Origin: Polaromonas sp.
Lineage (GTDB): Bacteria; Pseudomonadota; Gammaproteobacteria; Burkholderiales; Burkholderiaceae_C
Reading direction: 5' to 3'
Assembly: GCF_029945895.1 (NCBI RefSeq)
Contig: NZ_JAQSDL010000084.1
Span: forward strand, 62,001 to 126,000
Length of the DNA stretch: 64,000 bases
A program made the translations under genes and the position numbers. Position 1 is the stretch's first letter. Each line of letters starts with the position of its first letter. Under the pieces are notes generated by a model. The model did not search any database. It was not told where the DNA came from and worked only from the letters and a program-made list of their open reading frames with translations. Shown piece after piece: positions 51,512 through 61,106 of this stretch.

Positions 51512-51602
51512 GGGAGCATCCGGTGAAGTTCAGGAAGTGTTGCCATGGTAGGCCATGACACGGCGCGCCACGCCAGCAGGGCATAAAGCCTAAAATGAAG
51601 CG

Positions 51603-52463
51603 GTGACCCTCAAAAACATCCTGAACGCTGATCTGCACTGTCACTCCGTGGTGTCCGACGGCACCATGACCCCTGAAGCGCTGGCCGAGCGGGCCAAAAC
51701 CAACGGCGTCGAACTCTGGTCCCTGACCGACCACGACGAAATCGGCGGCCAGCACCGCGCCGCCGCCGCGGCCCGGGCGCAGGGCATGCACTACCTGACC
51801 GGCACGGAAATTTCTGTGACGTTTGCCGGTGAAACCGTGCACATCGTCGGCCTCGGATTCGACCCCGACGACGCGGCCATGCAGCAGGGCCTGCGCAAGA
51901 CGCGTGGCGGCCGCGAACAGCGCGCCATGGAAATGTCCGACTCGCTGGCCAAAGCAGGCATTCACGGCGCCTACGAAGGCGCACTGAAGTTTGTCGGCAA
52001 CCCGGACCTGATCTCGCGCACCCACTTTGCGCGCTTCCTGGTGGAAACCGGTGTCTGCAAGGAAACCTCCGAGGTGTTTCGCAAGTACCTGACCGAAGGC
52101 AAACCCGGCTACGTGCCGCACCGCTGGGCCAGCTTGCAGGACGCCGTGACCTGGATCACCAGCGCCAAAGGCGTGGCAGTGATCGCCCACCCGGGGCGCT
52201 ACAAATTCACTCCCAACGAAGAATACGCGCTGTTCACCGAGTTCAAGTCCCATGGCGGGCAGGCCGTGGAGGTCGTGACCGGCAGCCACAGCACGCAGGA
52301 ATACGTGAAATACGCCGAAACCGCCCAGGAGTTCGGCCTGGCCGCCTCGCGCGGCAGCGACTTCCACAGCCCCGACGAAAGCCACACCGACCTGGGCACC
52401 CTGCCCTTTTTGCCCGGCCACCTCACGCCCGTCTGGGAGATCCTGGAAGACCGCATCCTGTGA
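51603..52463 (+). CDS. PHP domain phosphatase (YciV / RNase AM-type 3',5'-nucleotide phosphatase)
   Basis: A 286-aa metal-dependent phosphoesterase. PHP motifs: LNADLHCHSVVSDG, LWSLTDHDEIGG, YLTGTEISV, VAVIAHPGRYKF and ASRGSDFHSPDES supply His and Asp/Glu metal ligands. The enzyme class removes 3'-phosphate from pAp-type nucleotides and trims RNA 5' ends. Translation starts at GTG 51603. It overlaps the next gene (DMT transporter) by four bases, and a YciO-type gene lies further down. The yciV/yciO proximity mirrors E. coli. Confidence 0.9.
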   Translation: MTLKNILNADLHCHSVVSDGTMTPEALAERAKTNGVELWSLTDHDEIGGQHRAAAAARAQGMHYLTGTEISVTFAGETVHIVGLGFDPDDAAMQQGLRKTRGGREQRAMEMSDSLAKAGIHGAYEGALKFVGNPDLISRTHFARFLVETGVCKETSEVFRKYLTEGKPGYVPHRWASLQDAVTWITSAKGVAVIAHPGRYKFTPNEEYALFTEFKSHGGQAVEVVTGSHSTQEYVKYAETAQEFGLAASRGSDFHSPDESHTDLGTLPFLPGHLTPVWEILEDRIL

Positions 52464-53365
52464 GCCGCACACCTTCAGCCCTTGCAGGCATTGCGCTGGT
52501 GATTGCTGCCACCGCCTTTTTTGCAACGCTGGACACCACCACCAAGTTTGTCAGTGCCAGCGTGCCGCTGTTGATGGCCCTGTGGTTTCGCTACTTTTTC
52601 CAGGCGCTGGCCACCACGGCCGTGGTGCTGCCGCTGCGCGGCCTGAGCGTGCTGCGCACCGCCCACCCGAAATTCCAGTGCCTGCGTGGCCTGCTGCTGC
52701 TGTGCAGCAGCCTGTTCGCCTTCCTGAGCCTCAAGTACATGCCGGTGGCCGAGTTCACCGCCATCGGCGCCATCGTGCCCCTGCTCATCACCCTGCTGGC
52801 CGCCACCGCGCTCGGGGAAAAAGTCTCGGCACTGCGCTGGTCGCTGGTGCTGGGCGGATTTGCCGGCACGCTCATCATCATCCGTCCCGGCGGCGAAGAC
52901 TTCACCTGGACGCTGTTGCTGCCGCTGGGCATGGTGGCGACCAACACCGGCTTCCAGGTGCTCACCAGCCGACTGGCCAAAACCGAAGACCCGATCACCA
53001 TGCACCTGTACACCGGCTGGGTCGGCACGCTGCTGGCCTCGCTGGCCCTGCCTTTTGTCTGGATCACCCTGCCCTCGTGGTCACTGTGGGGCTGGCTGCT
53101 GTTGATGGGTGTGGCGGCCACCGTCGGCCATTTCATGCTGATTCTGGGTTACATGCGGGCGCCGGCCGCCACCCTCACGCCCTACCTGTACGCGCAGATC
53201 GCCTTTGCGATGGTCGGCGGCTGGATGGCCTTTTCGCATGTGCCGGACGGCTGGTCCATGATCGGCATGCTGATGATTGCCATCTGCGGCGCGCTGGGGG
53301 CCTGGCTGACGGCGCGCGAAAGCCGGGCGCTGAGAGAGTTCAGTGTGCGGCCGGCCGAGTCCTGA
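52460..53365 (+). CDS. EamA/DMT family transporter
   Basis: A 301-aa protein with ten predicted TM helices in two EamA repeats (AGIALVIAATAFFATLDTTT at the start, GAIVPLLITLLAATALGEKV, ending repeat 2 at IGMLMIAICGALGAWLT). It begins at GTG overlapping the stop of the PHP gene (GTGA), which points to translational coupling with it. Substrate unknown. Confidence 0.87.
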   Translation: MSRTPSALAGIALVIAATAFFATLDTTTKFVSASVPLLMALWFRYFFQALATTAVVLPLRGLSVLRTAHPKFQCLRGLLLLCSSLFAFLSLKYMPVAEFTAIGAIVPLLITLLAATALGEKVSALRWSLVLGGFAGTLIIIRPGGEDFTWTLLLPLGMVATNTGFQVLTSRLAKTEDPITMHLYTGWVGTLLASLALPFVWITLPSWSLWGWLLLMGVAATVGHFMLILGYMRAPAATLTPYLYAQIAFAMVGGWMAFSHVPDGWSMIGMLMIAICGALGAWLTARESRALREFSVRPAES

Positions 53366-53386
53366 CATCATTGCGGAACACACCCC

Positions 53387-54022
53387 ATGGCCCAGTATTT
53401 CGAGATTCACCCTGACAACCCGCAAGTGCGCCTGCTCAGGCAGGCGGTGGCGCTGCTGACGCGCGGCGCGGTCGTGGCCGTGCCTACGGACTCCAGCTAC
53501 GCGCTGGTCTGCCACCTTGACGATAAAGCCGCTGCCGACAGCCTGCGCCGCATCCGCGGCGTGGACGACAAACACCACCTGACCCTGCTGTGCCGCGACC
53601 TCAGCGAACTGGCCAACTACGCACGCGTCGACAACAGGCAATTCCGCCTGATCAAGGCCGCCACGCCGGGGCCCTACACCTTCATCCTCGAAGCCAGCAA
53701 GGAAGTGCCGCGGCGCCTGAGCCACCCCTCGCGCAAGACCATCGGCCTGCGTGTGCCGGGGCACAAAACCCTGCAATGCCTGCTGGAGCTGCACGGCGCG
53801 CCGCTGCTGGCCACCACGCTGATTCCACCTGGTCAGACCGAGCCGCTGAACGACGCCAGCGAGATCCGCGACCACATGGAGCACGACCTGGCGGCGGTCA
53901 TTGATGCCGGCGCCTGCCCCAAGGAAGCCACCACGGTGATCGACCTGACCCCCATGGGCCAGGGCGGCGAGCCGGTGGTGGTGCGGCAGGGGCGCGGTGA
54001 CCTGGCTGCGCTCGGCTTGTAG
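53387..54022 (+). CDS. Sua5/YciO/YrdC family L-threonylcarbamoyladenylate synthase-like protein (YciO type)
   Basis: A 211-aa protein of the YrdC/Sua5 fold, probably the YciO branch. Conserved parts: GAVVAVPTDSSYALVCHLDD, RIRGVDDKHHLTLLCRDLSE (the KxR-x2-SxN-like ATP/threonine site in diverged form), PGPYTFILEASKEVPRRL and KTIGLRVPGHKTLQCLLELH. YciO proteins are weak threonylcarbamoyl-AMP synthases; whether this copy serves tRNA t6A synthesis depends on a separate TsaC elsewhere. Gene context with the PHP phosphatase supports YciO. Confidence 0.88.
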   Translation: MAQYFEIHPDNPQVRLLRQAVALLTRGAVVAVPTDSSYALVCHLDDKAAADSLRRIRGVDDKHHLTLLCRDLSELANYARVDNRQFRLIKAATPGPYTFILEASKEVPRRLSHPSRKTIGLRVPGHKTLQCLLELHGAPLLATTLIPPGQTEPLNDASEIRDHMEHDLAAVIDAGACPKEATTVIDLTPMGQGGEPVVVRQGRGDLAALGL

Positions 54023-54023
54023 A

Positions 54024-54171
54024 GCCCCCACGGTCGCTCACTGCGAGCCAGCGGCAGCTCCCTGCCCCTTGCACTGGAAGAGGGGCCGCTACGCCCGCGG
54101 CCCCGGCTGGTCTGAAGAGACCCCCCTGGGGGCAGCGCAGTACACGCAGCGAGCGACCGTGGGGGCACCAT
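54024..54171. repeat. GC-rich repeat family B, copy 3, with terminal inverted repeats
   Basis: Begins gcccccacggtcgctcactgcg (54023-54044) and ends cgcagcgagcgaccgtgggggc (about 54149-54170), near-perfect 22-bp inverted ends differing at one base. Inner parts are ccccttgcactggaagaggg and ccccctgggggcagcg. It could fold into a long cruciform or hairpin between the yciO-like and site-2 protease genes. Confidence 0.8.
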
Positions 54172-54190
54172 CCTCTGAGACAATCCATTC

Positions 54191-54859
54191 ATGGATATCG
54201 CCAACCTGATTCAAACCGTCGCCATCTACGCACTTCCCGTGCTGTTTGCCATCACCGTGCACGAGGCGGCGCACGGTTATGTGGCCCGGCATTTCGGCGA
54301 CAACACCGCCTGGATGCTGGGCCGCGTGACGCTCAACCCGCTCAAGCACATTGACCCGGTGGGAACCATCCTGATGCCGCTGGTGCTTTACTTTGCGACC
54401 TCGGGCGCCTTTTTGTTCGGTTATGCCAAGCCGGTGCCGGTGCAGTTCGGCAAGCTGCGCAACCCCAAGCGCGACATGGTCTGGGTGGCGCTGGCCGGTC
54501 CGGGCGCCAATCTGGCCCAGGCCCTGCTGTGGGGAATTGCGCTCTACCTGCTGCAGGGCGCGGCCATCACCGAGCCGTTTTTCATCAAGATGTGCCAGGC
54601 CGGCATTCTGGTCAATGTGGTGATGCTGGTGTTCAACCTGTTTCCCTTGCCGCCGCTCGACGGAGGTCGTGTACTGGTGGGCCTGTTGCCGTGGAAACAA
54701 GCCATGCTGGTCTCGCGCGTGGAGCCTTGGGGGTTCTTCATCGTGATGGCGTTGGTGATTGCCGGCGTGATCACCAACCTGTGGATGCGGCCGCTGATGA
54801 CGCTGACCTACGCCCTTCTTGAAATCGTGCTGACGCCTCTGGCGATGCTGGTGCAATGA
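54191..54859 (+). CDS. site-2 protease family (M50) intramembrane metalloprotease
   Basis: A 222-aa membrane protein with about five TM helices. The zinc motif HEAAH is at residues 24-28 (ITVHEAAHGYVARHFGD), and the third ligand motif is NLFPLPPLDGGRVLVGLL. FGYAKPVPVQFGKLRNPKRD between TM segments is the classic short-form rhomboid-unrelated SREBP/M50 pattern. No PDZ domain is present, unlike RseP. Substrate unknown. trpS starts 10 bp downstream, suggesting cotranscription. Confidence 0.92.
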   Translation: MDIANLIQTVAIYALPVLFAITVHEAAHGYVARHFGDNTAWMLGRVTLNPLKHIDPVGTILMPLVLYFATSGAFLFGYAKPVPVQFGKLRNPKRDMVWVALAGPGANLAQALLWGIALYLLQGAAITEPFFIKMCQAGILVNVVMLVFNLFPLPPLDGGRVLVGLLPWKQAMLVSRVEPWGFFIVMALVIAGVITNLWMRPLMTLTYALLEIVLTPLAMLVQ

Positions 54860-54869
54860 CCCTGGACAA

Positions 54870-56219
54870 ATGATGACAACCAAGCCTTCCGACCCCGCCG
54901 TGCGCCCCGCCACTTCGCCTTCGCCCCAACGCTTTCTCACCGGCATCACCACCACCGGCACGCCGCACCTGGGCAACTATGTCGGTTCGATCCGGCCCTC
55001 CGTCGCAGCCAGCACAGGCGTCGGCGCAGAGAGCTTTTATTTCCTGGCCGACTACCACGCGCTGATCAAGTGCGACGAGCCCGCGCGCATCCAGCGCTCG
55101 ACGCTGGAGATCGCTGCCAGTTGGCTGGCCGCCGGGCTGGACCCGGAGCGCGTGACCTTTTACCGCCAGTCCGACATCCCCGAGATTCCCGAACTCACCT
55201 GGCTGCTGACCTGCGTGACGGCCAAAGGGGTGCTCAACCGTGCCCACGCGTACAAGGCATCGGTGGACAAGAACACGGCAGCCGGCAACGACCCGGATGC
55301 CGACGTCAGCGCGGGCCTGTTCATGTACCCGGTACTGATGGGCGCCGACATCCTGATGTTCAAGGCGCACCACGTGCCGGTCGGCCGCGACCAGATTCAG
55401 CACATCGAGATGGCGCGCGACATGGCGCAGCGTTTCAACCATCTGTATGGTGAACACTTTGTGTTGCCGCAGGCGCTGATTGAGGAATCGGTGGCACTGC
55501 TGCCCGGCCTGGATGGCCGCAAGATGAGCAAGAGTTACGACAACACCATCCCGCTGTTCACGCCGCGCGAGCAGCTGAAAAAACTCATCGCCGGCATCGT
55601 CACCGACTCGCGCGCACCGGGCGAGCCCAAGGACGTTGAAGGCTCGGCCCTGTTCCAGATTTACCAGGCCTTTGCCAGCGAGCTTGAGACCGCCGCGCTG
55701 CGCCAGGCCTACAACGAAGGGATTGCGTGGGGTGACGCCAAGCAGCTCCTGTTCGAGCGGATTGACCAGGAAGTGGCGCCCATGCGCGCCCAGTACGAGG
55801 CGCTGATGAAGGACCCCGCCAGGATAGAAACCATCCTGCAGGCCGGCGCCGACAAGGCACGCCAGCTGGCAGCGCCCTTCCTGCGGGAACTGCGCCACGC
55901 GGTGGGCCTGCGCAACCTGGGTGCCCGGGCAAGCGCCGCCCCCCAAGAGAAGGCCGCCAAGGCCTCCCTGCCGGTCTTCAAGCAATACCGCGAAGCGGAC
56001 GGCAAGTTTCATTTCAAGCTGGTCGATTCCCAGGGACAGCTGTTGCTGCAAAGCCACGGCTTCGACGCCCCCAAGGAGGCCGCGCAGGCGATTGGCCTGC
56101 TGCAGACCCACGGCGCCAGCGCACTCGACGGATTGCGGGACAAACTGCAGCCTCTGTCCGGAATCACCGCGCCAGCACTGGATCTGGCCTTGCAACAGCT
56201 GGTCGAAGCGCGGTCCTGA
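54870..56219 (+). CDS. trpS: tryptophanyl-tRNA synthetase with C-terminal YegP-like (DUF1508) domain
   Basis: Charges tRNA-Trp. The class I catalytic core carries the HIGH-like GTPHLGNYVGSIRPS (about residues 30-44) and KMSKSYDNTIPLF (about 221-233). At 449 aa it is ~110 residues longer than classical TrpS. After a linker (about 350-366) residues ~367-415 read PVFKQYREADGKFHFKLVDS and GQLLLQSHGFDAPKEAAQAI. This is the pattern of the DUF1508/YegP fold, followed by a helical end. The extension is known in this lineage as far as I recall, but its role is not established. Confidence 0.95.
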   Translation: MMTTKPSDPAVRPATSPSPQRFLTGITTTGTPHLGNYVGSIRPSVAASTGVGAESFYFLADYHALIKCDEPARIQRSTLEIAASWLAAGLDPERVTFYRQSDIPEIPELTWLLTCVTAKGVLNRAHAYKASVDKNTAAGNDPDADVSAGLFMYPVLMGADILMFKAHHVPVGRDQIQHIEMARDMAQRFNHLYGEHFVLPQALIEESVALLPGLDGRKMSKSYDNTIPLFTPREQLKKLIAGIVTDSRAPGEPKDVEGSALFQIYQAFASELETAALRQAYNEGIAWGDAKQLLFERIDQEVAPMRAQYEALMKDPARIETILQAGADKARQLAAPFLRELRHAVGLRNLGARASAAPQEKAAKASLPVFKQYREADGKFHFKLVDSQGQLLLQSHGFDAPKEAAQAIGLLQTHGASALDGLRDKLQPLSGITAPALDLALQQLVEARS

Positions 56220-56351
56220 CGATCGGAACGCGGCTGTCAAAACACCTCCTGCAGCCGGAGTATCAGGTTGACGAGTAATGAAAAAGGATGCGTTTTTAGC
56301 ACTGAAACGTGAACTAGTTCCGGACTTAGAATCTATCGTTTCCTCGCCAAC

Positions 56352-56399
56352 TTGACAGTCAGCAGGTAAGCTTACTTTTTGTTCCAGTTATTGACAGTC
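56352..56399 (+). promoter_or_regulatory. Putative promoter/regulatory region of the response-regulator gene
   Basis: The sequence TTGACAGTC occurs twice, at 56352 and 56391, 39 bp apart. Between them are the palindrome gtaagcttac (56365-56374) and a T-rich stretch that could serve as a weak -10. The local base composition is more AT-rich than the rest of the window. Proposed from spacing only. Confidence 0.35.
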
Positions 56400-56424
56400 T
56401 TTCACACTCTCACCAGCAGGCCCC

Positions 56425-57009
56425 ATGCGTATTTTTGTCATTGATGACCATCCACTCATGCGCGAAGCGGTGGTGATGCTTATTCGCCGTCTGCATACAA
56501 AAGCGAGCGTCATCGAGCTGGACAGGCTGGCGGCCATTGGCGCGGCTGTGGAACAGCATGGCATTCCGGACATCATCTGCCTCGACCTCAAACTGCCGGA
56601 CACCCATGGCGTGTCCGGCGTGCGGGAGGTGCGTCAGCAGTTTCCCGAGGTGCCCATCGTCGTGTTGTCAGCCGCTCCGGCACAGGACTACCAGGACCTC
56701 TCGCTGGAAGCCGGCGCCGATGTCTACATTGAAAAATCTGTCGGTGCGACCGAGATCGCCAAGGTTCTGAAAACTTTTCTGGACGACAGCGCCGACCCGG
56801 AAGCCAGCACCGAACCCGAGAAACTGTCCAAACGCCAGAAGCAGTTGCTGGTGATGCTGGACAAAGGCATGAGCAACCGCGACATTGCCGCCGAGCTGCA
56901 GATCAGCGAACACACGGTGAAAGTTCATTTGTGGCGGCTGTTTCGCAGGCTCAACGTCAAGAGCCGCTCACAGGCCAGCCACCTGGCCCGCACGCAGGGC
57001 CTGCTCTAA
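56425..57009 (+). CDS. LuxR/NarL-type response regulator
   Basis: A 194-aa two-component regulator. The receiver domain (1-~120) has the acidic pocket IDDHP (residues 6-10), phospho-acceptor Asp54 in CLDLKLPDTHG, Thr/Ser in VVLSAAPA and Lys in YIEKSVGATE. The C-terminal LuxR helix-turn-helix (~133-190) has LSKRQKQLLVMLDKGMSNRD and ISEHTVKVHLWRLFRRLNVK. It converges with a sensor kinase gene whose stop lies 33 bp away on the other strand, so the pair is almost certainly a signalling system despite the opposed transcription. Confidence 0.93.
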   Translation: MRIFVIDDHPLMREAVVMLIRRLHTKASVIELDRLAAIGAAVEQHGIPDIICLDLKLPDTHGVSGVREVRQQFPEVPIVVLSAAPAQDYQDLSLEAGADVYIEKSVGATEIAKVLKTFLDDSADPEASTEPEKLSKRQKQLLVMLDKGMSNRDIAAELQISEHTVKVHLWRLFRRLNVKSRSQASHLARTQGLL

Positions 57010-57014
57010 AGCCT

Positions 57015-57036
57015 GCTCGGGCCTCGGAGCCCGGGC
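57015..57036. terminator. Hairpin between convergent two-component genes
   Basis: GCTCGGG...CCCGGGC stem with inner CTC/GAG pairing, just after the response-regulator stop and before the sensor-kinase stop. No T-run, so it may serve as a shared 3' structure rather than a true intrinsic terminator. Confidence 0.4.
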
Positions 57037-57042
57037 GCCGCT

Positions 57043-58464
57043 TCAGTGGTGAATGTCCGGCCGCCCGCGAGCGACCTCCCCTTCGTCAAAGGCCTCCATG
57101 TCGAGCCGGAACACCGTGCCCTGCCCAGGCCGTGACTGCATGCTCAGGCGGTGGTTCAAGGCGCCACACAAACGCGTGACAATGGCCAGGCCCAGCCCGA
57201 AGCCTTCCTCGGTGCCGTTGTGCCTGGCCACGCGGTAAAACTCCTGGAAAATCGCCTGCTGGTGCTCCGGTGCCACGCCCACGCCGGTATCCCACACCTC
57301 CACACGCCAGCCGTCCTCACCCGGGCGAACCGCCAACAGCACGCCACCCCGCTCGGTATGGCGGATCGCGTTGGACAGCAGGTTGCCAAGCAGGCGCTTG
57401 AGCAGCACCGGGTCGGAGCGCACCGCCCCCGCCAGCACATGGCTGCGCAGGTCCAGCCCCTTCTCCCTGGCCAGCGGGGCGTACTGCATCTCCAGCTCCC
57501 CGACCATCGACGGCAGGTCCACCCGCTGCCAGTTCACCTCGACCACGCTCGCATCGAGCTTGGCCAGATCAAACAGCGAGTTGAAAAGCTCATTGACGGC
57601 CTGCGTGGACTGCACAATTTTGGGTGTGATCTGCAACACCAGTTCCGGCTCGGCGCGTAGCCAGTCGGCATACAGGCTCAGGGCATGCACAGGCTGACGC
57701 AAATCATGGGCGGCACTGGCGATGAACCGGTTTTTCGCCTCGACCGCCTCCAGCGCCGTGCGTGTCTTGTCGGTCAGCGAGGCGATCAGCTGCGCATTGG
57801 CAAACTGCAGCTCCAGGTTGGAACGCTGCACGCGGTGCAGGCGTTGCCCAGCCATGCGCACCGCCGACCAGTAGATCAGCACCAGCAGCACCAGTGCATA
57901 GGTCGTCACAGTGCCGGGAAAGGGCCGCTCTACCGCCACGCTCCAGGCCATCGCGGCCAGGATGGTGTAAGCCAGCCCGTTGATGTACCCCATGAAACAG
58001 CGCAGGCACGCGGCAAACGCCCCCACCGAAAAACCCGCCATGCCCACCAGCACGATCAGGCAGATGAACTGGTCAAAGTCCGGCGCCTTGCGAAAGTACA
58101 GGAACATCGACGAGCCCCAGACCACGGCCCCCAGGGTCCAGGTCCAGCCATAACGTGCAATGAAGGCCCGCTGCCGGTCGATGCCCGAACCCGCATAGTC
58201 GCGCTGGTAGATCCGCACCACCTGGAAGCGCATCACCATGAGCAGCACGGCCGCCAGCGTCCAGCTCAGCAAAGCGAAGTGGTTGACGTTGTTGTAGAGG
58301 ACAAGCACGATGACGGGAATCACCAGCGCAGCTGAATTGAGCGCCGGCCGCGCATTGCGCATGAAGTTGCGCGTCAGCTTGGCATCCACCCAGTCATCAC
58401 GCGCGGCGATGTCCGCCACGACATGGCGGCTGTCACCGGGTAAAAGCGGGGCGGCGGAATCCAT
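57043..58464 (-). CDS. membrane-bound sensor histidine kinase
   Basis: A 473-aa kinase with six or seven predicted TM helices in the first ~210 residues (ALNSAALVIPVIVLVLYNNV, FICLIVLVGMAGFSVGAFAA, TTYALVLLVLIYWSAVRMAG), a coiled linker (~215-250) and a cytoplasmic kinase core. The H-box is ASAAHDLRQPVHALSLYADW, N-box LLGNLLSNAIRHTERGG, G1 VWDTGVGVAPEH and G2 EGFGLGLAIVTRL. No recognisable sensory PAS, HAMP or CHASE domain. AHDLRQPVHAL is the HK type often coupled to LuxR-family regulators. Converges on the response-regulator gene. Confidence 0.92.
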   Translation of the reverse strand: MDSAAPLLPGDSRHVVADIAARDDWVDAKLTRNFMRNARPALNSAALVIPVIVLVLYNNVNHFALLSWTLAAVLLMVMRFQVVRIYQRDYAGSGIDRQRAFIARYGWTWTLGAVVWGSSMFLYFRKAPDFDQFICLIVLVGMAGFSVGAFAACLRCFMGYINGLAYTILAAMAWSVAVERPFPGTVTTYALVLLVLIYWSAVRMAGQRLHRVQRSNLELQFANAQLIASLTDKTRTALEAVEAKNRFIASAAHDLRQPVHALSLYADWLRAEPELVLQITPKIVQSTQAVNELFNSLFDLAKLDASVVEVNWQRVDLPSMVGELEMQYAPLAREKGLDLRSHVLAGAVRSDPVLLKRLLGNLLSNAIRHTERGGVLLAVRPGEDGWRVEVWDTGVGVAPEHQQAIFQEFYRVARHNGTEEGFGLGLAIVTRLCGALNHRLSMQSRPGQGTVFRLDMEAFDEGEVARGRPDIHH

Positions 58465-58563
58465 GGCTGGAGTTTAGCGGCGGGCACGACGATGTATCCG
58501 CCGCGCCACCCCGATCACGGCAAATCCTCCATTCAGGAGCCAACTTCTCCGGCGCCCGGATGC

Positions 58564-58600
58564 AAAAAAGCCCCGTCAACACTGGGTTTGCGGGGCTTTT
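58564..58600 (-). terminator. Rho-independent terminator downstream of tRNA-Ser
   Basis: Minus-strand stem AAAGCCCCG...CGGGGCTTT followed by TTTTT, 35 bp after the tRNA 3' end. The complementary A/T flank makes it potentially bidirectional. Confidence 0.85.
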
Positions 58601-58634
58601 AGGGGTCCATGCTGGACTGTATAAAACGAATCCT

Positions 58635-58722
<88 letters not shown>

Positions 58723-58759
58723 TAAATCGAACCGCAATTCTAGCAGGCTGGCGAACCGG

Positions 58760-60148
<1,389 letters not shown>

Positions 60149-61090
60149 TCAGTTCAGGCTGGCCGGGTCGAGGTTGGCGCCGCAGATGATCAGGCAGACT
60201 TTTTCGTCCGGCCGCGGCAGATAGGCGCCGCTGTGCAGCGCAGCCAGCGGCAAGGCCGCGGCCGGCTCCACTGCCAGCCTGAGCTCCTTCCACAGCCACA
60301 GCTGGGCGGCCCGGATGGCGTCGTCGCTGAGCAGCAGCGCATCACGCACATGCGCCTGGGTGGCCGCCCAGGCCAGGTCGCCAATACGTTTGGCGCCGAG
60401 CGAGTCGGCAGCCACACCGCTGACGGCCACGTCGACCGGCTGCCCGGCTTCACGCGCCTTGAACAGCGTGGGCGCCAGTTCGGGCTCGAGTGCAACCACG
60501 CGGGCGCGCTGCTCGAACCAGCTCGCCACCCCGGCGATCAGGCCGCCGCCACCGACGCTGACCAGCACGGCGTCGGGCAGGCCGGCCTGCTGTTCGATCT
60601 CCAGCGCCAGCGTGCCGGCGCCGACCACCACTTCGCTCTGGTCGTAAGCATGGGTCAGCAGCGCGCCGGTTTGCTGCTGGCGCGCCAGGCAGGCCTGCAG
60701 CGCTTCCGAGTAAGCCGCGCCGGTGACCACCACCTCGGCGCCCAGGGCGGCCAGCTTGGCGCGTTTGGCCGGGCTGGACACCTCGGGCACAAACACCTCG
60801 CAGCGCACACCGAGCTCACGCGCGGCGGCCGCGGTGGCAATGCCGGCGTTGCCGCCCGACGCCACAATCACGCCACTGGGCGGGATGGGGTTGGACAGCA
60901 GGCGGTTGAGCATGCCGCGCGCCTTGAAGCTGCCGCCGGTCTGCAGCTGCTCGAGTTTGAGCCAGACTTCGGCGCAGTCCACGCCGAGGGCCTTGCCGGG
61001 CAGCTTCCATACCGGGGTTTGACGAATAAAGTGGCTGTAGCCCTTATGGAATGTGCGCTGACAGCTCTCAATTTGATAGCGATAGGACAT
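60149..61090 (-). CDS. threonine/serine dehydratase-like PLP enzyme
   Basis: A 313-aa fold-type II PLP enzyme. The PLP lysine is in LQTGGSFKARGMLNRLLSNP (SFKxRG motif), substrate-binding VASGGNAGIATAAAARELGV, and PLP-phosphate loop VSVGGGGLIAGVASWFEQ. Length fits the short catabolic threonine/serine dehydratases without an ACT regulatory domain. The N-terminal ~25 residues (SYRYQIESCQRTFHKGYSHF) are encoded by a family A repeat read in sense, so the original start may have been replaced. It begins 16 bp after the ispH stop. Confidence 0.86.
   Translation of the reverse strand: MSYRYQIESCQRTFHKGYSHFIRQTPVWKLPGKALGVDCAEVWLKLEQLQTGGSFKARGMLNRLLSNPIPPSGVIVASGGNAGIATAAAARELGVRCEVFVPEVSSPAKRAKLAALGAEVVVTGAAYSEALQACLARQQQTGALLTHAYDQSEVVVGAGTLALEIEQQAGLPDAVLVSVGGGGLIAGVASWFEQRARVVALEPELAPTLFKAREAGQPVDVAVSGVAADSLGAKRIGDLAWAATQAHVRDALLLSDDAIRAAQLWLWKELRLAVEPAAALPLAALHSGAYLPRPDEKVCLIICGANLDPASLN
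61017..61082 (-). repeat. Interspersed repeat family A, copy 12, at the dehydratase 5' end
   Basis: Minus reading: cgctatcaaattgagagctg, tcagcgcacattccataagg, gctacagccactttattcgtc. It begins four codons after the start and supplies the N-terminal segment of the dehydratase. Confidence 0.72.
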
Positions 61091-61106
61091 ATCTGGCATA
61101 CCGGGC

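Noticed and set aside
56278-56355. 25-codon open frame (MKKDAFLALKRELVPDLESI...) upstream of the response regulator
   Set aside because: No good ribosome-binding site and overlaps the putative promoter; composition is plausible, so it remains only a remote possibility.
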